Positions 25,801 to 36,023 of a stretch of 64,000 nt of DNA are shown here, piece after piece. The notes under the pieces were generated by a model. That model did not search any database and was not told where the DNA came from. It saw nothing but the letters and a program-made list of their open reading frames with translations. Source of the stretch: Paraphaeosphaeria minitans (Eukaryota; Ascomycota; Dothideomycetes; Pleosporales; Didymosphaeriaceae); the NCBI GenBank assembly GCA_015832175.1, contig WJXW01000007.1, forward strand, positions 62,001-126,000, given 5' to 3'. Each line of letters starts with the position of its first letter. The first letter of the stretch is position 1. The translations under genes and the position numbers were made by a program.

Positions 25801-26862
25801 GTCACCGAGAAAAAGGTCTTGCAGTCATTGGAACTGAAAGATAACAAGTCAGCAGTCAGTGTCGCCCTGACTTATTTTGAGAGTCGGGGTGACAACGATA
25901 TGTATCTGTGTGTTGGAACGGTCAAAGATCTACGCTTTACACCATACCAGTACAAGTCCGCTTCAATTCAGCTCTACAAAGTCTCTCCAGATGGAAGGCA
26001 GCTCGAGTTTGTGCACGAGACAGAGGTGCCACAACCTCCTCTAGCGCTCCTTGCTTTCAAAGGGAAGCTAGTTGCTGGTATTGGTGCAGACTTGGCTCTT
26101 TACGATTGCGGCATGCGCTCACTGCTGCGCAAGGCGATGCAGCCAAACGCCGTTTCAACTCGCATCACCGGTCTAAAGACTCAAGGAAGCCGCATTGTCG
26201 TCTCTGATCAGACACAATCGGTGACCTATGCCGTGCACAAAGACCAAGTTCATCCAAACCGCCTCATATCCTTCGCCGACGACACCGTTGCTCGGCATAC
26301 TACTTGTGCCGAGATGCTAGACTATGAAACCACCGTCGGTGGCGACAAGTTTGGCAACTTATGGATTCTGCGATGTCCTACCAAGGTATCAGAAGCTGCA
26401 GACGAATCACCAGATGGACTTAACTTGACACAAGACAAAGCCTACCTGGCCGGCGCACCGAATCGTCTCGATCTTGTTGCGCACTATTTCACAAACGACA
26501 TCCCAACCTCCATCCAGCGAACGAACTTGATTTCAGGTGGTGAACGTGTCATCATCTGGGCTGGTCTGCAAGGCACCCTGGGCGCGCTCATTCCATTCTC
26601 TTCCCGTCGCCAGCAGAAGATGTTCCAGCAACTGGAATTGCAATTGCGGGGTGATGATAAGCCGTTGAGCGGGCGCGACCATCTGGCGTATAGGAGTTAT
26701 TTCACCCCTGTCAAGAGCATGATCGATGGTGATCTGGTCGAACGTTTCCTCGTTCTGAGCAGGGATAAGCGGGAAAGCATTGTCGGTCAGTTGCAAGGCA
26801 GCTGGACGAGTGAGATGGTGGATGAAGCTATCTGGAACATGCGTGGCTTGTATGCGTTCTGA
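22826..26862 (+). CDS. RSE1: Rse1, splicing factor 3B subunit 3 (SF3b130)
   Basis: Three exons: 22826-23069, 23212-25321, 25485-26862; introns of 142 and 163 bp with GTACGT donors and TAG/CAG acceptors. The spliced protein is 1,243 residues, the usual length for Rse1. It is the beta-propeller subunit of SF3b in the U2 snRNP and helps branch-point recognition (family knowledge). The N-terminal LYALTVKQPSA...GDFIGN...RISKFRLAGGSK then DLIVITTDSGRLVTYEYE matches the MMS1/CPSF160-like first propeller. The C-terminal third is the CPSF_A domain (YIPFKSAWNFDGSAFKG; RIFTFNDLLDNTTYEPIPL; final MRGLYAF). The second junction was fixed by the conserved NANELR/IFTF join. A later ATG at 22844 is a possible alternative start. 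Confidence 0.95.
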
Positions 26863-27995
26863 GCTGGGTGAGTGCTTTTCGGCGCCACGCCGATATCACA
26901 CTCGAGAACAGCTCATCTTCTAGCTTTGCCAAGCTAGTGAACATAGCGCCCGCTCGATGAGTATCTGCGAAGCAATAGCCGGCGTCATGAGGCGGGTTTA
27001 AAAAGTCATATCAGACGCTTTGGCGTTTAGCGATATGGGGAAGCGTGATCTGACTTAGTGTCATGTCCGTCAATGATGATACCAATACAACATTCCATAC
27101 GGTTTTCAACGCCTGTTTGACAGTAAATTTTTTCATGGCCTAGATGCTGCTCCGTAGGGCCATTCCAGCGAAGGCAACTCAACGCGCGCCGTCAGCAGGC
27201 AACCCTCGCTATAGACCAAAGTCTTCAATTCTTTCAGGCACTACAAACGCGAGGCGTTTAGACTTGAACGTGTGGCCGGCCTTTCCCTTTATGCGCTTTC
27301 TTTGAGACAAGCCCGCCATCCTTTGTACTGCTACATAGTGTACCGTGTATTTTTAAACATCGTTTTGTTATCTGTAGCGAGGATCTTCCCGGTACCCGCG
27401 AGAGATAGCCGCTTCCTGATATGTGTAGGTTTCATAAGTACGCCCTGCGTTTCAGCCGCACTCTGACGTGGTAGGCATTAATTGTGAGTGGTGCGCCTTC
27501 CACCTCGAAAACATACCCCAATTTCCCTCGAAACCATAAAAATCAACGTACGTGTAGAACCTGCAGCAACGCAGCCAAAGTGGAATGTTATGGCTGCGAA
27601 CCTGAACGTATCACTGGACCTCGATCTAATGAAGGCACGATAGCACAGATAACGACAAAATGGACAAAAGCATCGATGCTTACAGTCACAAAGACGAGCT
27701 GAATCTTCGGCAGGGACATGGAGCCATAGACAAAGACATTCGCACGTGGCATGATTTGAACAAATGGTGCGGTGGTACCCGCCCCAGGCTGTGGAGATGA
27801 TATATTCAACGCCTTACTGGAAGCGCTGGCCTCGGTTTGGATTAAAGCTCACATTGATTTCCTCCATTCCCTTTCTAATTTTCCTATTTCCCGCCCGCGG
27901 CTAACAGCACTTCGCAGCGCGATCATCGCTTTCTTTTACACGACGGTCCCTACTAACAAGCAGCACACTCACTGCCCACCACACTCCTTACAAAT
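26863..27995. other. Intergenic between RSE1 and the BYS1-like gene
   Basis: 1.1 kb with no convincing reading frame. The right end should hold the promoter of the secreted protein at 27,996; a pyrimidine-rich stretch (TTTCCTCCATTCCCTTTCTAATTTTCC) near 27,858-27,884 is typical of fungal promoters. Confidence 0.5.
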
Positions 27996-28606
27996 ATGCT
28001 GTTGAACCTTTCTCTTTTTCTCTTCACATTGCAAGTAGCCTTGGTTGCTGCTTTGGGCAAACTCACTGTAGCAAACCGCTGCAGCCGAGACATGTACGTG
28101 TGGAGTGTAGACGGCCAGGTCAGTATAAGTACATGTGCACCAACACACATGAGTGTCGGCTAACCATCAACCAGGGCAGCAGCAGAGCCACCAAAATCAA
28201 CGCTCGTAGCAACTACACCGAGCCCATAAGGACTTCCTGCAATGGCTGCGGCGTAACCGTCAAAGTCAGCCAGACACCACAACTCCTTGGAGGGCACCAC
28301 TCCCAATTCGAATACGCGATCTCAAACAACGTCATGTATTACGACATCTCTTTCGTGGACTGCGCGAAGGGCCAGGACGCAAGCAACTGCCCGGGGCACG
28401 TTGCTGGGTTGGAAATTTACTCGACGAACGAGAAGAAGTGCGATAGAGTTACTTGTTCGGGGAACACTTATTGTCCTACGAAGGCGTACTATGTTGATCA
28501 GCCGAACCAGAAGCTGGGCATTCCAGAGCCGGTATATGGCTGTGGTACCGCGGGGACGGGTGCCGATCTAGTGTTTGTGCTGTGCCAGAATCAGCGAACT
28601 GTCTAA
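27996..28606 (+). CDS. Secreted BYS1-like small protein
   Basis: Two exons, 27996-28118 and 28175-28606, with a 56-bp intron (GTCAGT...GCTAACC...CAG); 184 residues. Residues 1-20 (MLLNLSLFLFTLQVALVAAL) form a signal peptide. The mature part starts KLTVANRCSRDMYVWSV, matching the BYS1 family opening (V-x-N-x-C-...-VYVWSV), and has the YSEPIR-like NYTEPIRTS and YDISFVDC segments. It ends ADLVFVLC, corresponding to the family's DLTLTLC end. It carries a cluster of cysteines in the last third (CPGHVAG, KKCDRVTCSGNTYC, YGCG). The family is named after the Blastomyces yeast-phase protein; in plant-associated fungi members are often counted as candidate effectors. The exact biochemical role is unknown. 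Secretion is well supported; family assignment is by eye. Confidence 0.85.
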
Positions 28607-30792
28607 GGCAGTGCAACTTTGGTCCAGGCGGAGGTGCAGGTTCATCTTCCTGTTCTCCTTGCGCACAAGTATGTTCTTGTCGATACTCACATCACACATT
28701 CGTTTATGCGCTTGCTTTCTAATCACTTGGTTTGGAGGGTGCATTATGAGAGACATGGATGGAAGGACTTGCAAACCTCTGGTCCGAGCGACTCTGATCT
28801 CTCAATGATATCAGTATGAGTTATGACAGGGTGACAGATATCTTAGCCGAGAGGGAAAGGAGAGAGATATAAACTTTGTGCCCGGCGGTTTACTGAATGT
28901 AGTCATAAACTGGAATAAAAACGATTGGCCAGATTGTTAGGATCAATGAACGAGAACATGCATAGTTGACTTAATTTCGTGAACCCTTAACGGTTCGATT
29001 AATCTCATTTGCCTTGTCCCTAAGAGCCTTGGGATTCTGATGGTTGTGTGGGGCTTGGAAAACCTGGCGAATCTATTCGATCCGGTCTAGAGTGCCACGG
29101 GGTGGGAACTATAAGTAGATGTATCGTATGGCAGCTATGTTTGGGACGCGAATGTTTTTATTGGTGGCAATACGTAAGGTAAAATAGCAAGTATAATTTG
29201 TAGAAGAAGACTAGATTTCTGGTGTCCTTAACGACGCAAATAGGTACGTTGGAATATTAATCTAGAGAGTACTATGACATGTCGCTTGACTACCAGAACA
29301 CATCGCTTCTGTCCAGACCTTTTCAATGTGATCACCTATTCATGATTGTACCTTGGTTAGCACGGGAGAGTCTGCACAAGGCCGACTTTGAGCCATAGCA
29401 CCGGTCCGCGTTGATGCGACTGCAGTGGGAACAGCTAGCCTGGCTGAGTGTTTAGGTGTGGCGGAACTTGAATGGCATACAAGCGTAGGTTGCCACAAGT
29501 ATACTGGGTCCTGAAATTGCTTGTAGGGAGACCAGGCCTAGGGCTGAAATTTCTTACCAAGCCTCAGGCTTGATGATAAGGGAGTAGTTGTTACCGGGCG
29601 TGCTGCCGCCCTCAGCAAGCCTTTCCTCAACAGCCTTAACGTATGGTTGGCTAAGAGAAAGGACTCACGACCATAGCAGGAAGACCCATGAAGAACTAGA
29701 AAGATGAAAAAAATAGAAGAAGAAAGCACGACTTCCCAGTAAAGAGTCTTCTCCTAACTGTTCAAACCCAATGGTAGATCACCTTACCTAAGCCATAAGT
29801 AGCTTCCTACAATGCACCATTCTTCCTCTGTCGCAAGGAGAAATGTGTTTCAATGACTCTAACCGTTATTTGCCAACAATTAGATCGGGGCCCTTTGATA
29901 AGACGCGCAAATCGCTTGCACGTAGTGGAACATCGATGCCGTGCTACATCCACTCGAAAATTGCCAGTGCAATGTAACGTGCGGGGACCTGCAGCGTGAC
30001 TTCTCATCATGGTAACAACCAAGGTTTTTGTTGACAGAGCCACGTATCCCTTCCCAGACATCTTTAATGCTTGGGGTTGTCGAGACTTGTCCTATGTTCG
30101 ACCTGAAACAAGCGAGCCGCTCACTCTGAGGCACTGCTGAGTGCACTGCCTGACATCCTGGACGGTTGGTGGCTGATGTGGGGGCGCTTTCTTCGACCCA
30201 TGGTCGTCGTGCCCTTGGAAGAGTGTAGATGCCGGATAGCACTCTCTTTGACATCTGGCGCATGGAAATGCGGGATCTGATGGGTACACACCGTACATAC
30301 GGTTGTGAGTGTTGAGTGGTGATTCAACGCAACGCTCGGAACAGGGAGCGGACCAGGCTAGTCGCTTCCGCATCGCTCCGTCACCTGCAGCGCAGACCAT
30401 CAAGCTCGTTGCGTGGGCGGCCCCTACCCACTCCGCACTGGTGTTACTATGCTGCGCCGTTTCAAGCGCCAGGTGCGCTCACGGCTGCTGTCGTCTTTAT
30501 CTCACTTCTGATCTCTGTCCCTGACGCTTTTCCGTCCGTCTGACGGCTGCTGACCTCGCGTTCTACCACTCCCTCACTTTCCACCGTATGCATCATCGGT
30601 TTCCCAGACAGCATTTATAGTTGCACATCGCAGCAGACCTTTTGTGAAAACTCGAGAAGGAACAAGAGAAAACATGGAGGTAACAGACCGCTTCGCATGA
30701 ATGATCGTACGTGCAGTCACTGACGTAGGCTCCAGGCTACAGCGCAGGAACCCTACCGGGACTCCCCATCCTCCTCAAGAAGCTCATCTCCT
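28607..30792. other. Intergenic, no gene recognised
   Basis: 2.2 kb. A 63-codon minus-strand frame at 29538-29729 begins with a hydrophobic stretch, but I see no supporting features and do not call it. A stretch of CT-rich sequence near 30,480-30,590 (CTCACTTCTGATCTCTGTCCC) is likely promoter sequence for the downstream gene. Confidence 0.45.
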
Positions 30793-31329
30793 ATGTCGTT
30801 CAGTCGAGACCATCCTGCGAAGCCACTTCCTTCGCTACCCTTAGACACACCTACAGAGCTTCCCAACGATTTGGAGCCATACCGCGATGAGCCCTCTCCC
30901 GTTCCCGCTCCCGCACCGATTGACGCATCTCCGTCCCCCCAACGAGACCACTCCCCGGCCGAGAGGGCGAATGCGCGCCTTCAACAAGCAGAGATCCAGA
31001 TCTTCTACACACCCTACACCGATGCGCCTCGAGCTCCCAACGACGAGGATGTCCCACTTGCACAGCTTTACCCGTACCCTACCGAGGCGCCACCACCATA
31101 TCAATTTGCGGTGCGCGAATCGTTCCGCGAGACGCTCGCTCATCACATCCCAAGCTACTCCGAATCTACAATACGGGATGAGGAGGCAGCAATCGAGCGG
31201 GTACAGTCCGACAATGTGAGGTTCACAGTGGAGAAAGCCGTTGCGACGATCATTGTGGCAATGTTGCTTCTCGTCATCGCGTCCATTTTGGCGCTGATAG
31301 CCGTGTCAGGCTTCAATTGGAAAATTTGA
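30793..31329 (+). CDS. Small proline-rich single-pass membrane protein
   Basis: 178 residues, no intron seen. Residues 1-110 are proline-rich and probably disordered (KPLPSLPLDTPTELP, PSPVPAPAPIDASPSP, PYPTEAPPPYQF). Near the C-terminus, about residues 149-172, is one strong membrane helix (ATIIVAMLLLVIASILALIAV), followed by only a few residues. That gives a tail-anchored or C-terminal-anchored topology with a large N-terminal domain, probably cytosolic. PPPY and PLPSLP are possible WW- or SH3-binding motifs. I do not recognise the family. The coding bias and the clean anchor make it likely real; the start is the first ATG in the frame, with upstream exons not excluded. Confidence 0.7.
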   Translation: MSFSRDHPAKPLPSLPLDTPTELPNDLEPYRDEPSPVPAPAPIDASPSPQRDHSPAERANARLQQAEIQIFYTPYTDAPRAPNDEDVPLAQLYPYPTEAPPPYQFAVRESFRETLAHHIPSYSESTIRDEEAAIERVQSDNVRFTVEKAVATIIVAMLLLVIASILALIAVSGFNWKI

Positions 31330-32071
31330 CTGCGGGCACAGTTTCCGACAGTCTTAAGGTGGGAGTACACAGCATAGGTTTTTGGGTCGAGAGTTGTTTT
31401 GGGCATGATACCAACAAATGCATAATTTGGGCGTTTCTGGATGTTTGAGGTGTTGTAAGCACGCATTTTGGATAAGCATATTTGGGCATTTACACTCACT
31501 ACTTGATTTGACATTGTAAACCTGTCCTTCGTGTTACACGCGCAACTACGTATGTACATATGGTAGTGTGAAATGAGGGCTTGATTCAGACAGGCATGTC
31601 AGCTCCAGCTATTCAACTCGGCGGTAGGTAACCAGGAGGTTGCGTCCCTTACGAATGCTATCGCGATCATGAAAACCAGCGATAACAGATTGCATTTTGG
31701 GTTTGGATACCTACAGCGGCTCAAGTTACCGTAGGCATTGTGTGTATAATTCGACTAGCGAGACAGCTTACATCCTGTCTTCACGACCACAAAATAGCAA
31801 GCGATCTATGTAGTAGAAGTCTGCTTACCACCTGGTTTCAGCAGGCCAGTCTTGTGGATGAGGACTGCTGCGGGTTATGCTGCTTATCCAATCGCAAAAT
31901 CGTAGCTCGCTTTTGCATCGGTCCGCGGCCCGAAGACACACCAAAACCACTTTGATCATATTTTTCGGGAATGACGTGTGCTATGACTCGAGTTTTGTTT
32001 CTGTCTCACGTAGAGAGAGAAAAGCCTGAGTATATAGATTTTATTTTTTGTCGCTCATTTATCAAATATCA
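31330..32071. other. Intergenic before tRNA-Asp
   Basis: 742 bp with no gene seen. The last 60 bp are T-rich, as is common just upstream of tRNA genes. Confidence 0.5.
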
Positions 32072-32158
32072 TCTTCCTTGGTCTAGTGGTCATGATTTCC
32101 GCTTGTCATCGCAAGATTACGAGCGCGGGAGACCGGGGTTCGATTCCCCGAGGGAGAG
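32072..32158 (+). tRNA. tRNA-Asp(GTC) with a 15-nt intron
   Basis: Cloverleaf: acceptor TCTTCCT/AGGGAGA, all seven pairs formed, one of them a G-U. The D arm starts at GTCTAGTGG. The anticodon stem TCCGC/GCGGG encloses TTGTCA + C, giving anticodon GTC. The T arm is CGGGGTTCGATTCCCCG. A 15-nt intron (32109-32123) sits at the canonical site after base 37. The discriminator base is G, as expected for Asp. A TTCTTTTT Pol III terminator follows at about 32,161. Confidence 0.93.
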
Positions 32159-33261
32159 ATTTCTTTTTGGCCTATTCAGTCCGACTCATTGGTGTGCTAA
32201 TTTTTCTACCTTTTGCTCCGGCTTGGCCTATACAAACGACTAGCTCTGCGACAACGTCCACTTCTCAAGCCAACTATCGGGTATAGGGTCAATGGAAATC
32301 TAATTCAATCCTTACCAATGGGACAAGCACGCGTAAGTTATGGGCTCATGGTTGTCATCGAACTCCATAAGAGCTATACTCTTCGCTTTTGCGTTCACGG
32401 TGAGAAGACTTGGAACAAACGCATCTGATCTACCATACATTGGGCGCAACTGATCATAGACTTTCAAACAACTCTCAAATTGCTTGTTTGGAAAATTTGC
32501 TCCCTGGTATCATTCCTCTTGCTGTGCGGCATGCGCTGAAGATAATTAATTTCCTCATACGGTGTTTTACAGACCCTCACCTTGCAGGCAAAATACTTCG
32601 AACGTGTACCTACGGATATGCGTCGTCCCCAGCCTTTTCTGACGAAGAAATTTCCCATTCCTTATTCTGCAGTTCGGCCTCATCAAACAACAAATCCTCG
32701 TGCTCAATCGGAGCAACAGGCAAGCGGGGCTATCGTCCCCTCTGAAGTGCTTCTTCACTGTGAATGTGCACTTGTATGATGTTGGTGCTATGTTGATCCA
32801 CCATGGAGAGTACGGCAGGGTGTTTTGATTTACCATCAGCAAGGTGTCGCAAAAGATCAAGTTCTCCAGGGACTTTGCCAGGTCCGCAAGTTGCATTGAA
32901 ATCCCGTAACCCCAGCTTTCGGTGTAAGGATCACACCGAACTGGGCAACTGTCTGGTGCGAGTGAGACCATTTCCTCAACTCCTTCGCCTTCCCGTCATA
33001 CTGGTACAAATTATTTTGGACCATCCTGAGATGCAGTTCCCATGTGGAAGTTGCACTCTAATCGGACAGTGTTATCGCTCGTTGAGTAGTCTCTTCCGAT
33101 GCGGCATGACCGCTGGTGCTACGGAGTCTACCCCGCGATTAGGCAGACGGAGCACAGCCTGCTACCTACAGCGTCCCTCTTTCGTCCCTGCCCCAGTCCT
33201 CATTTCGAGTCCTGGGAGCACCAAGGAAGGAAAAACAACATGTGGTCAAAAAGAATGGCTT
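32159..33261. other. Intergenic between tRNA-Asp and tRNA-Tyr
   Basis: 1.1 kb with open frames on both strands but no recognisable protein and no splice-supported model. The right end holds the TTTTT terminator of tRNA-Tyr (read on the minus strand, AAAAA at about 33,248). Confidence 0.45.
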
Positions 33262-33347
33262 TCTCCGCTCCCTGAATCGAACAAGGGACCTTTCGATTAC
33301 AACAGATATTACAGTCGAACGTGATAAACCAACTACACCAAGCGGAG
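33262..33347 (-). tRNA. tRNA-Tyr(GTA) with an 11-nt intron
   Basis: Read on the minus strand: acceptor CTCCGCT/AGCGGAG is fully paired, with discriminator A as in Tyr and the C1-G72 pair typical of eukaryotic tRNA-Tyr. The D arm is GTGTAGTTGGTTTATCAC. The anticodon stem TTCGA/TCGAA has anticodon GTA followed by A37, then an intron of about 11 nt. The T arm is CCTTGTTCGATTCAGGG. A minus-strand T run follows just beyond the 3' end. Confidence 0.93.
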
Positions 33348-34027
33348 GAATGCGCGGTGTTGCGCGTTTGGTGATTATGTGATTGATAAAAGTACCTGGA
33401 ATTGCATCGTATATTTATGCGTTAACATTGCAGCGCCGCGAAGAACAGTCTGGCTAGAGAAAGTCGACTTGCAGCCTCAGCGAAGAGTCGGCTAGCGGTT
33501 GATACTGCTAGCGCGCTGTCTCCACAGTTCATCTATGCACTTTACGAGAGTGATGGGATTCGCGAGTTGACAGCGTAGCGAGACACTGGACTGCGATGCG
33601 AGAAACGGCCTTCGTAACATTCGAAACCTCACGTTACACGGTTTGCAAGTCTTGGAAAAGACATGTATCTGCGTTGATAGGATCGTGAAAGCGGATGTAT
33701 GCTTCGCGGTCGAAGCCAGCGGGAGTCCACGCGCCAGAGGACGGTTCGAACTACATGTAAATGTCCTCTTCATCCGCGACGCATCGAGTCCATGGAAGAG
33801 ATAGCGTGTTCGCATACATCTTTGCAAATAGATGTGATTCTCTACAACCCTCTCTGATTCTCCCGGTCCTAGCGAGCCCACATGGATCCAAAATTCTCTA
33901 AGCAGGACTAGCGCTGCCCCACCCACCCATTCCCACCTCCTCTGCCTATCATCCGATCTCTTTCCCCGAGAGTTTGACAAGAAATATATTCTGACAACTT
34001 TTGCGATTAGTCATCGAATACACACTC
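33348..34027. other. Intergenic between tRNA-Tyr and tRNA-Ala
   Basis: 680 bp. A 162-codon minus-strand frame (33492-33980) is open but has no domain, signal or coding bias that I can support. Confidence 0.45.
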
Positions 34028-34163
34028 GGGCTTGTGGTTTAGGGGTATAATGTAAGCGCACCACCTTTACCCTCCCCTTACTCCCAACTAACATGCATAG
34101 GTTCGCTTCGCATCTTCCAAACGCGTCTGCGAAAGGTCCTGGGTTCGATTCCCAGCAAGTCCA
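34028..34163 (+). tRNA. tRNA-Ala(CGC) with two intervening segments
   Basis: Acceptor GGGCTTG/CAAGTCC pairs fully and contains the G3-U70 pair that defines alanine tRNAs; discriminator A. The D arm GTTTAGGGGTATAAT ends at 34051. A 49-bp insert (34052-34100) then begins GTAAGC, contains CTAAC and ends ATAG. The anticodon arm follows: stem TTCGC/GCGAA, anticodon CGC (34109-34111), A37, and a normal 15-nt intron at 34113-34127. The T arm is CTGGGTTCGATTCCCAG, and a T-run terminator follows. Without both segments the tRNA has standard length. The first insert is at a non-canonical site with nuclear mRNA-intron signals; the gene could also be a disrupted copy. Confidence 0.85.
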
Positions 34164-35151
34164 ATCTTTTTCCCTCTTCCAGAGAAGGCAGGGATGTGTT
34201 TTTTCTGCGGGTGCAGTAGGCCCATGGAGTCGTTGTGGCTGTTTTTGCTACGATAGGCTGAGGGCTCGAGCAGAACAAGTTCATTTCCTGCGTGTCTTGG
34301 CTCGGGAGCCGTTTTGATGTCCAGCTGCTGTTGATGTCTTTCCCAGCTAGCGAGCTCGCACGATGTCGATACCAATCAGCGCCGGACAGCAATTGCCCAG
34401 TTCGATATGCGGCAAAACGAATAGGCCGGTCGCATGCCCCGGATGAAGTCTGAATTGTCAAGTCGGACATGCTGCATCACTGAACCTCAGAGCAGCGACA
34501 CCGGCTGCTTCCGCGACTCCAATTGAGGCCTTCAAAGTGCCGGATATTTTCCTCACTCATGGTCTGCTCAGGTCATCCCCAGTATCGCGGCTGTACATGC
34601 AACAAACTGCGGTATCAGGTTGGTAGATGGCGGAACGAAACTGCGCCACCGAACGAGCCGTTTGCGTGGACGTTGAATCCACTCCATCAACAACCGGTTG
34701 CACATTCCCATTGTGGAGTTGCTGGATCGCTCGTACAGGAAAGCAAAGAACCGTCCCCCGGAATGGTGTGGTCTCCCCTCCACGCCTCGGGAGTAGGTTG
34801 ATGTGGGTGGAGAAAAGACAGACGTGGGAGGGAAGGGTACATGATTCGTGCAAGAAGATTCATGCGGTTTATGGTGTATGAGTAGGTATGGGGTGCTCGA
34901 TGATGCCATCGTGATGGGGAAGCGGCGACTACGTGTGGTCTAGCGTGTGTAATGTTTCAAGATGGTCGTTTTGGTATGAGTAGTGGTGCAGATGGCCAAA
35001 GGCATGGGAAGATTGCGAGTCACTTCTGCCGTCGCCATATGGTACGCATCCACCCATCTCAAGATCATGAAGCACGACTGCCAGCTTTATGCTCAATGGA
35101 CGGGTAAATCTTCGCCCTCAGATCGGTCGCTCCTCCCCAACCCGCGTCTGC
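34164..35151. other. Intergenic after tRNA-Ala
   Basis: Just under 1 kb. Open frames of 80-110 codons occur on both strands near 34,520-34,910 but look random; no domain or signal recognised. Confidence 0.45.
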
Positions 35152-35786
35152 CTAGCACCACCGACACCCTTTACACTCCTGCTTTTGTCAGTTTCCCTCC
35201 TGTTATCAAATTCACACTCCTCTTTTCGTATCTGCCCCCCTCTTGACTTACCTTCCAATTCGTCCGACACGTCTCCATATAGCACACCTTGGAGCAGCCC
35301 CACGCGTTGATCGGACACTTCCACTGTACACACACGTCAGCCCTTTCCTGCCCTGCCCTGCCCTCCCATCTTGCCCTTGACCTCCATATCCCTCAAGCGT
35401 AACGTACCTTCTTGCAATCCGCATAATAACCCGCACAGTTCTTGCCGCAGTCGTCTTTTCCCGCGTCAGTATACTTCTCCTAGTGTCAATTGGGAATGGT
35501 GAAGAGGGGAGCGGGGAAAGAGGGAAGCCATACTGCAGTACTGGTCCCTCGGGCTGGGCCAGTTGCAGTCGACGGGGTCGGCCATCACGGGTGCGATGTC
35601 GTCGGCGAGGCCCTCCGTGGAGCCGGTGTCCGTGGACACGCTGGAGGTGGCGGTAGGGTTTGAGGCAAGAGCGCTATCGACCGACACGGTGAGGTTCGAG
35701 TTCGGGGCGCCGTCGACGGGCGCGTTGGAAGCGACAGCGGATGCCGTGGCGAAGAGAGCAAGGAGGGTGGCGAGGAAGTGCATCAT
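35152..35786 (-). CDS. Cysteine-rich small secreted protein (first junction unresolved)
   Basis: Four coding blocks on the minus strand: 35786-35534, 35479-35408, 35323-35252, 35178-35152. Block 1 starts with a clear signal peptide (MMHFLATLLALFATASAVA), followed by a Ser/Thr-rich stretch and VDCNWPSPRDQYC. Block 2 reads EKYTDAGKDDCGKNCAGYY, block 3 WKCPINAWGCSKVCYMETC, block 4 ECKGCRWC-stop. Twelve cysteines in all, as in apoplastic effectors. Introns 2 and 3 have good GTACGT/CAG and GTAAGT/CAG signals and keep phase 0. Intron 1 (GTATGG...CACTAG, 54 nt) leaves block 1 in phase 1, so the join to block 2 breaks the frame and hits a stop. Either another splice site is used, or there is a frameshift or base error. 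Function unknown. Confidence 0.65.
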
Positions 35787-36023
35787 GGCGGATAGGCGAG
35801 ATCGTAACGACCGCGAGAGATCGTGGGGAGTAGAGCGCGTGGGTGAGGTCGATGGATTGGGTACGTATAGGTTGAGCGGGTCGCGTCGGTGGCCACGTAA
35901 TGGGCGAGGTGAACTGAAAACTGGAAGGAGCTCGTGCCTTATGACTGGAGAGATATTTGAGTATGACTCTACGATCCCTCCATTTCGCTTAGTTATATCT
36001 TTCAACCCTCACCTCATTTAGGT

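Noticed and set aside
29538..29729. 63-codon minus-strand frame with a hydrophobic start
   Set aside because: Could look like a signal peptide, but the remainder has no coding bias or conserved features.
33492..33980. 162-codon minus-strand frame between tRNA genes
   Set aside because: Low-quality composition and no motif; random open frame likely.
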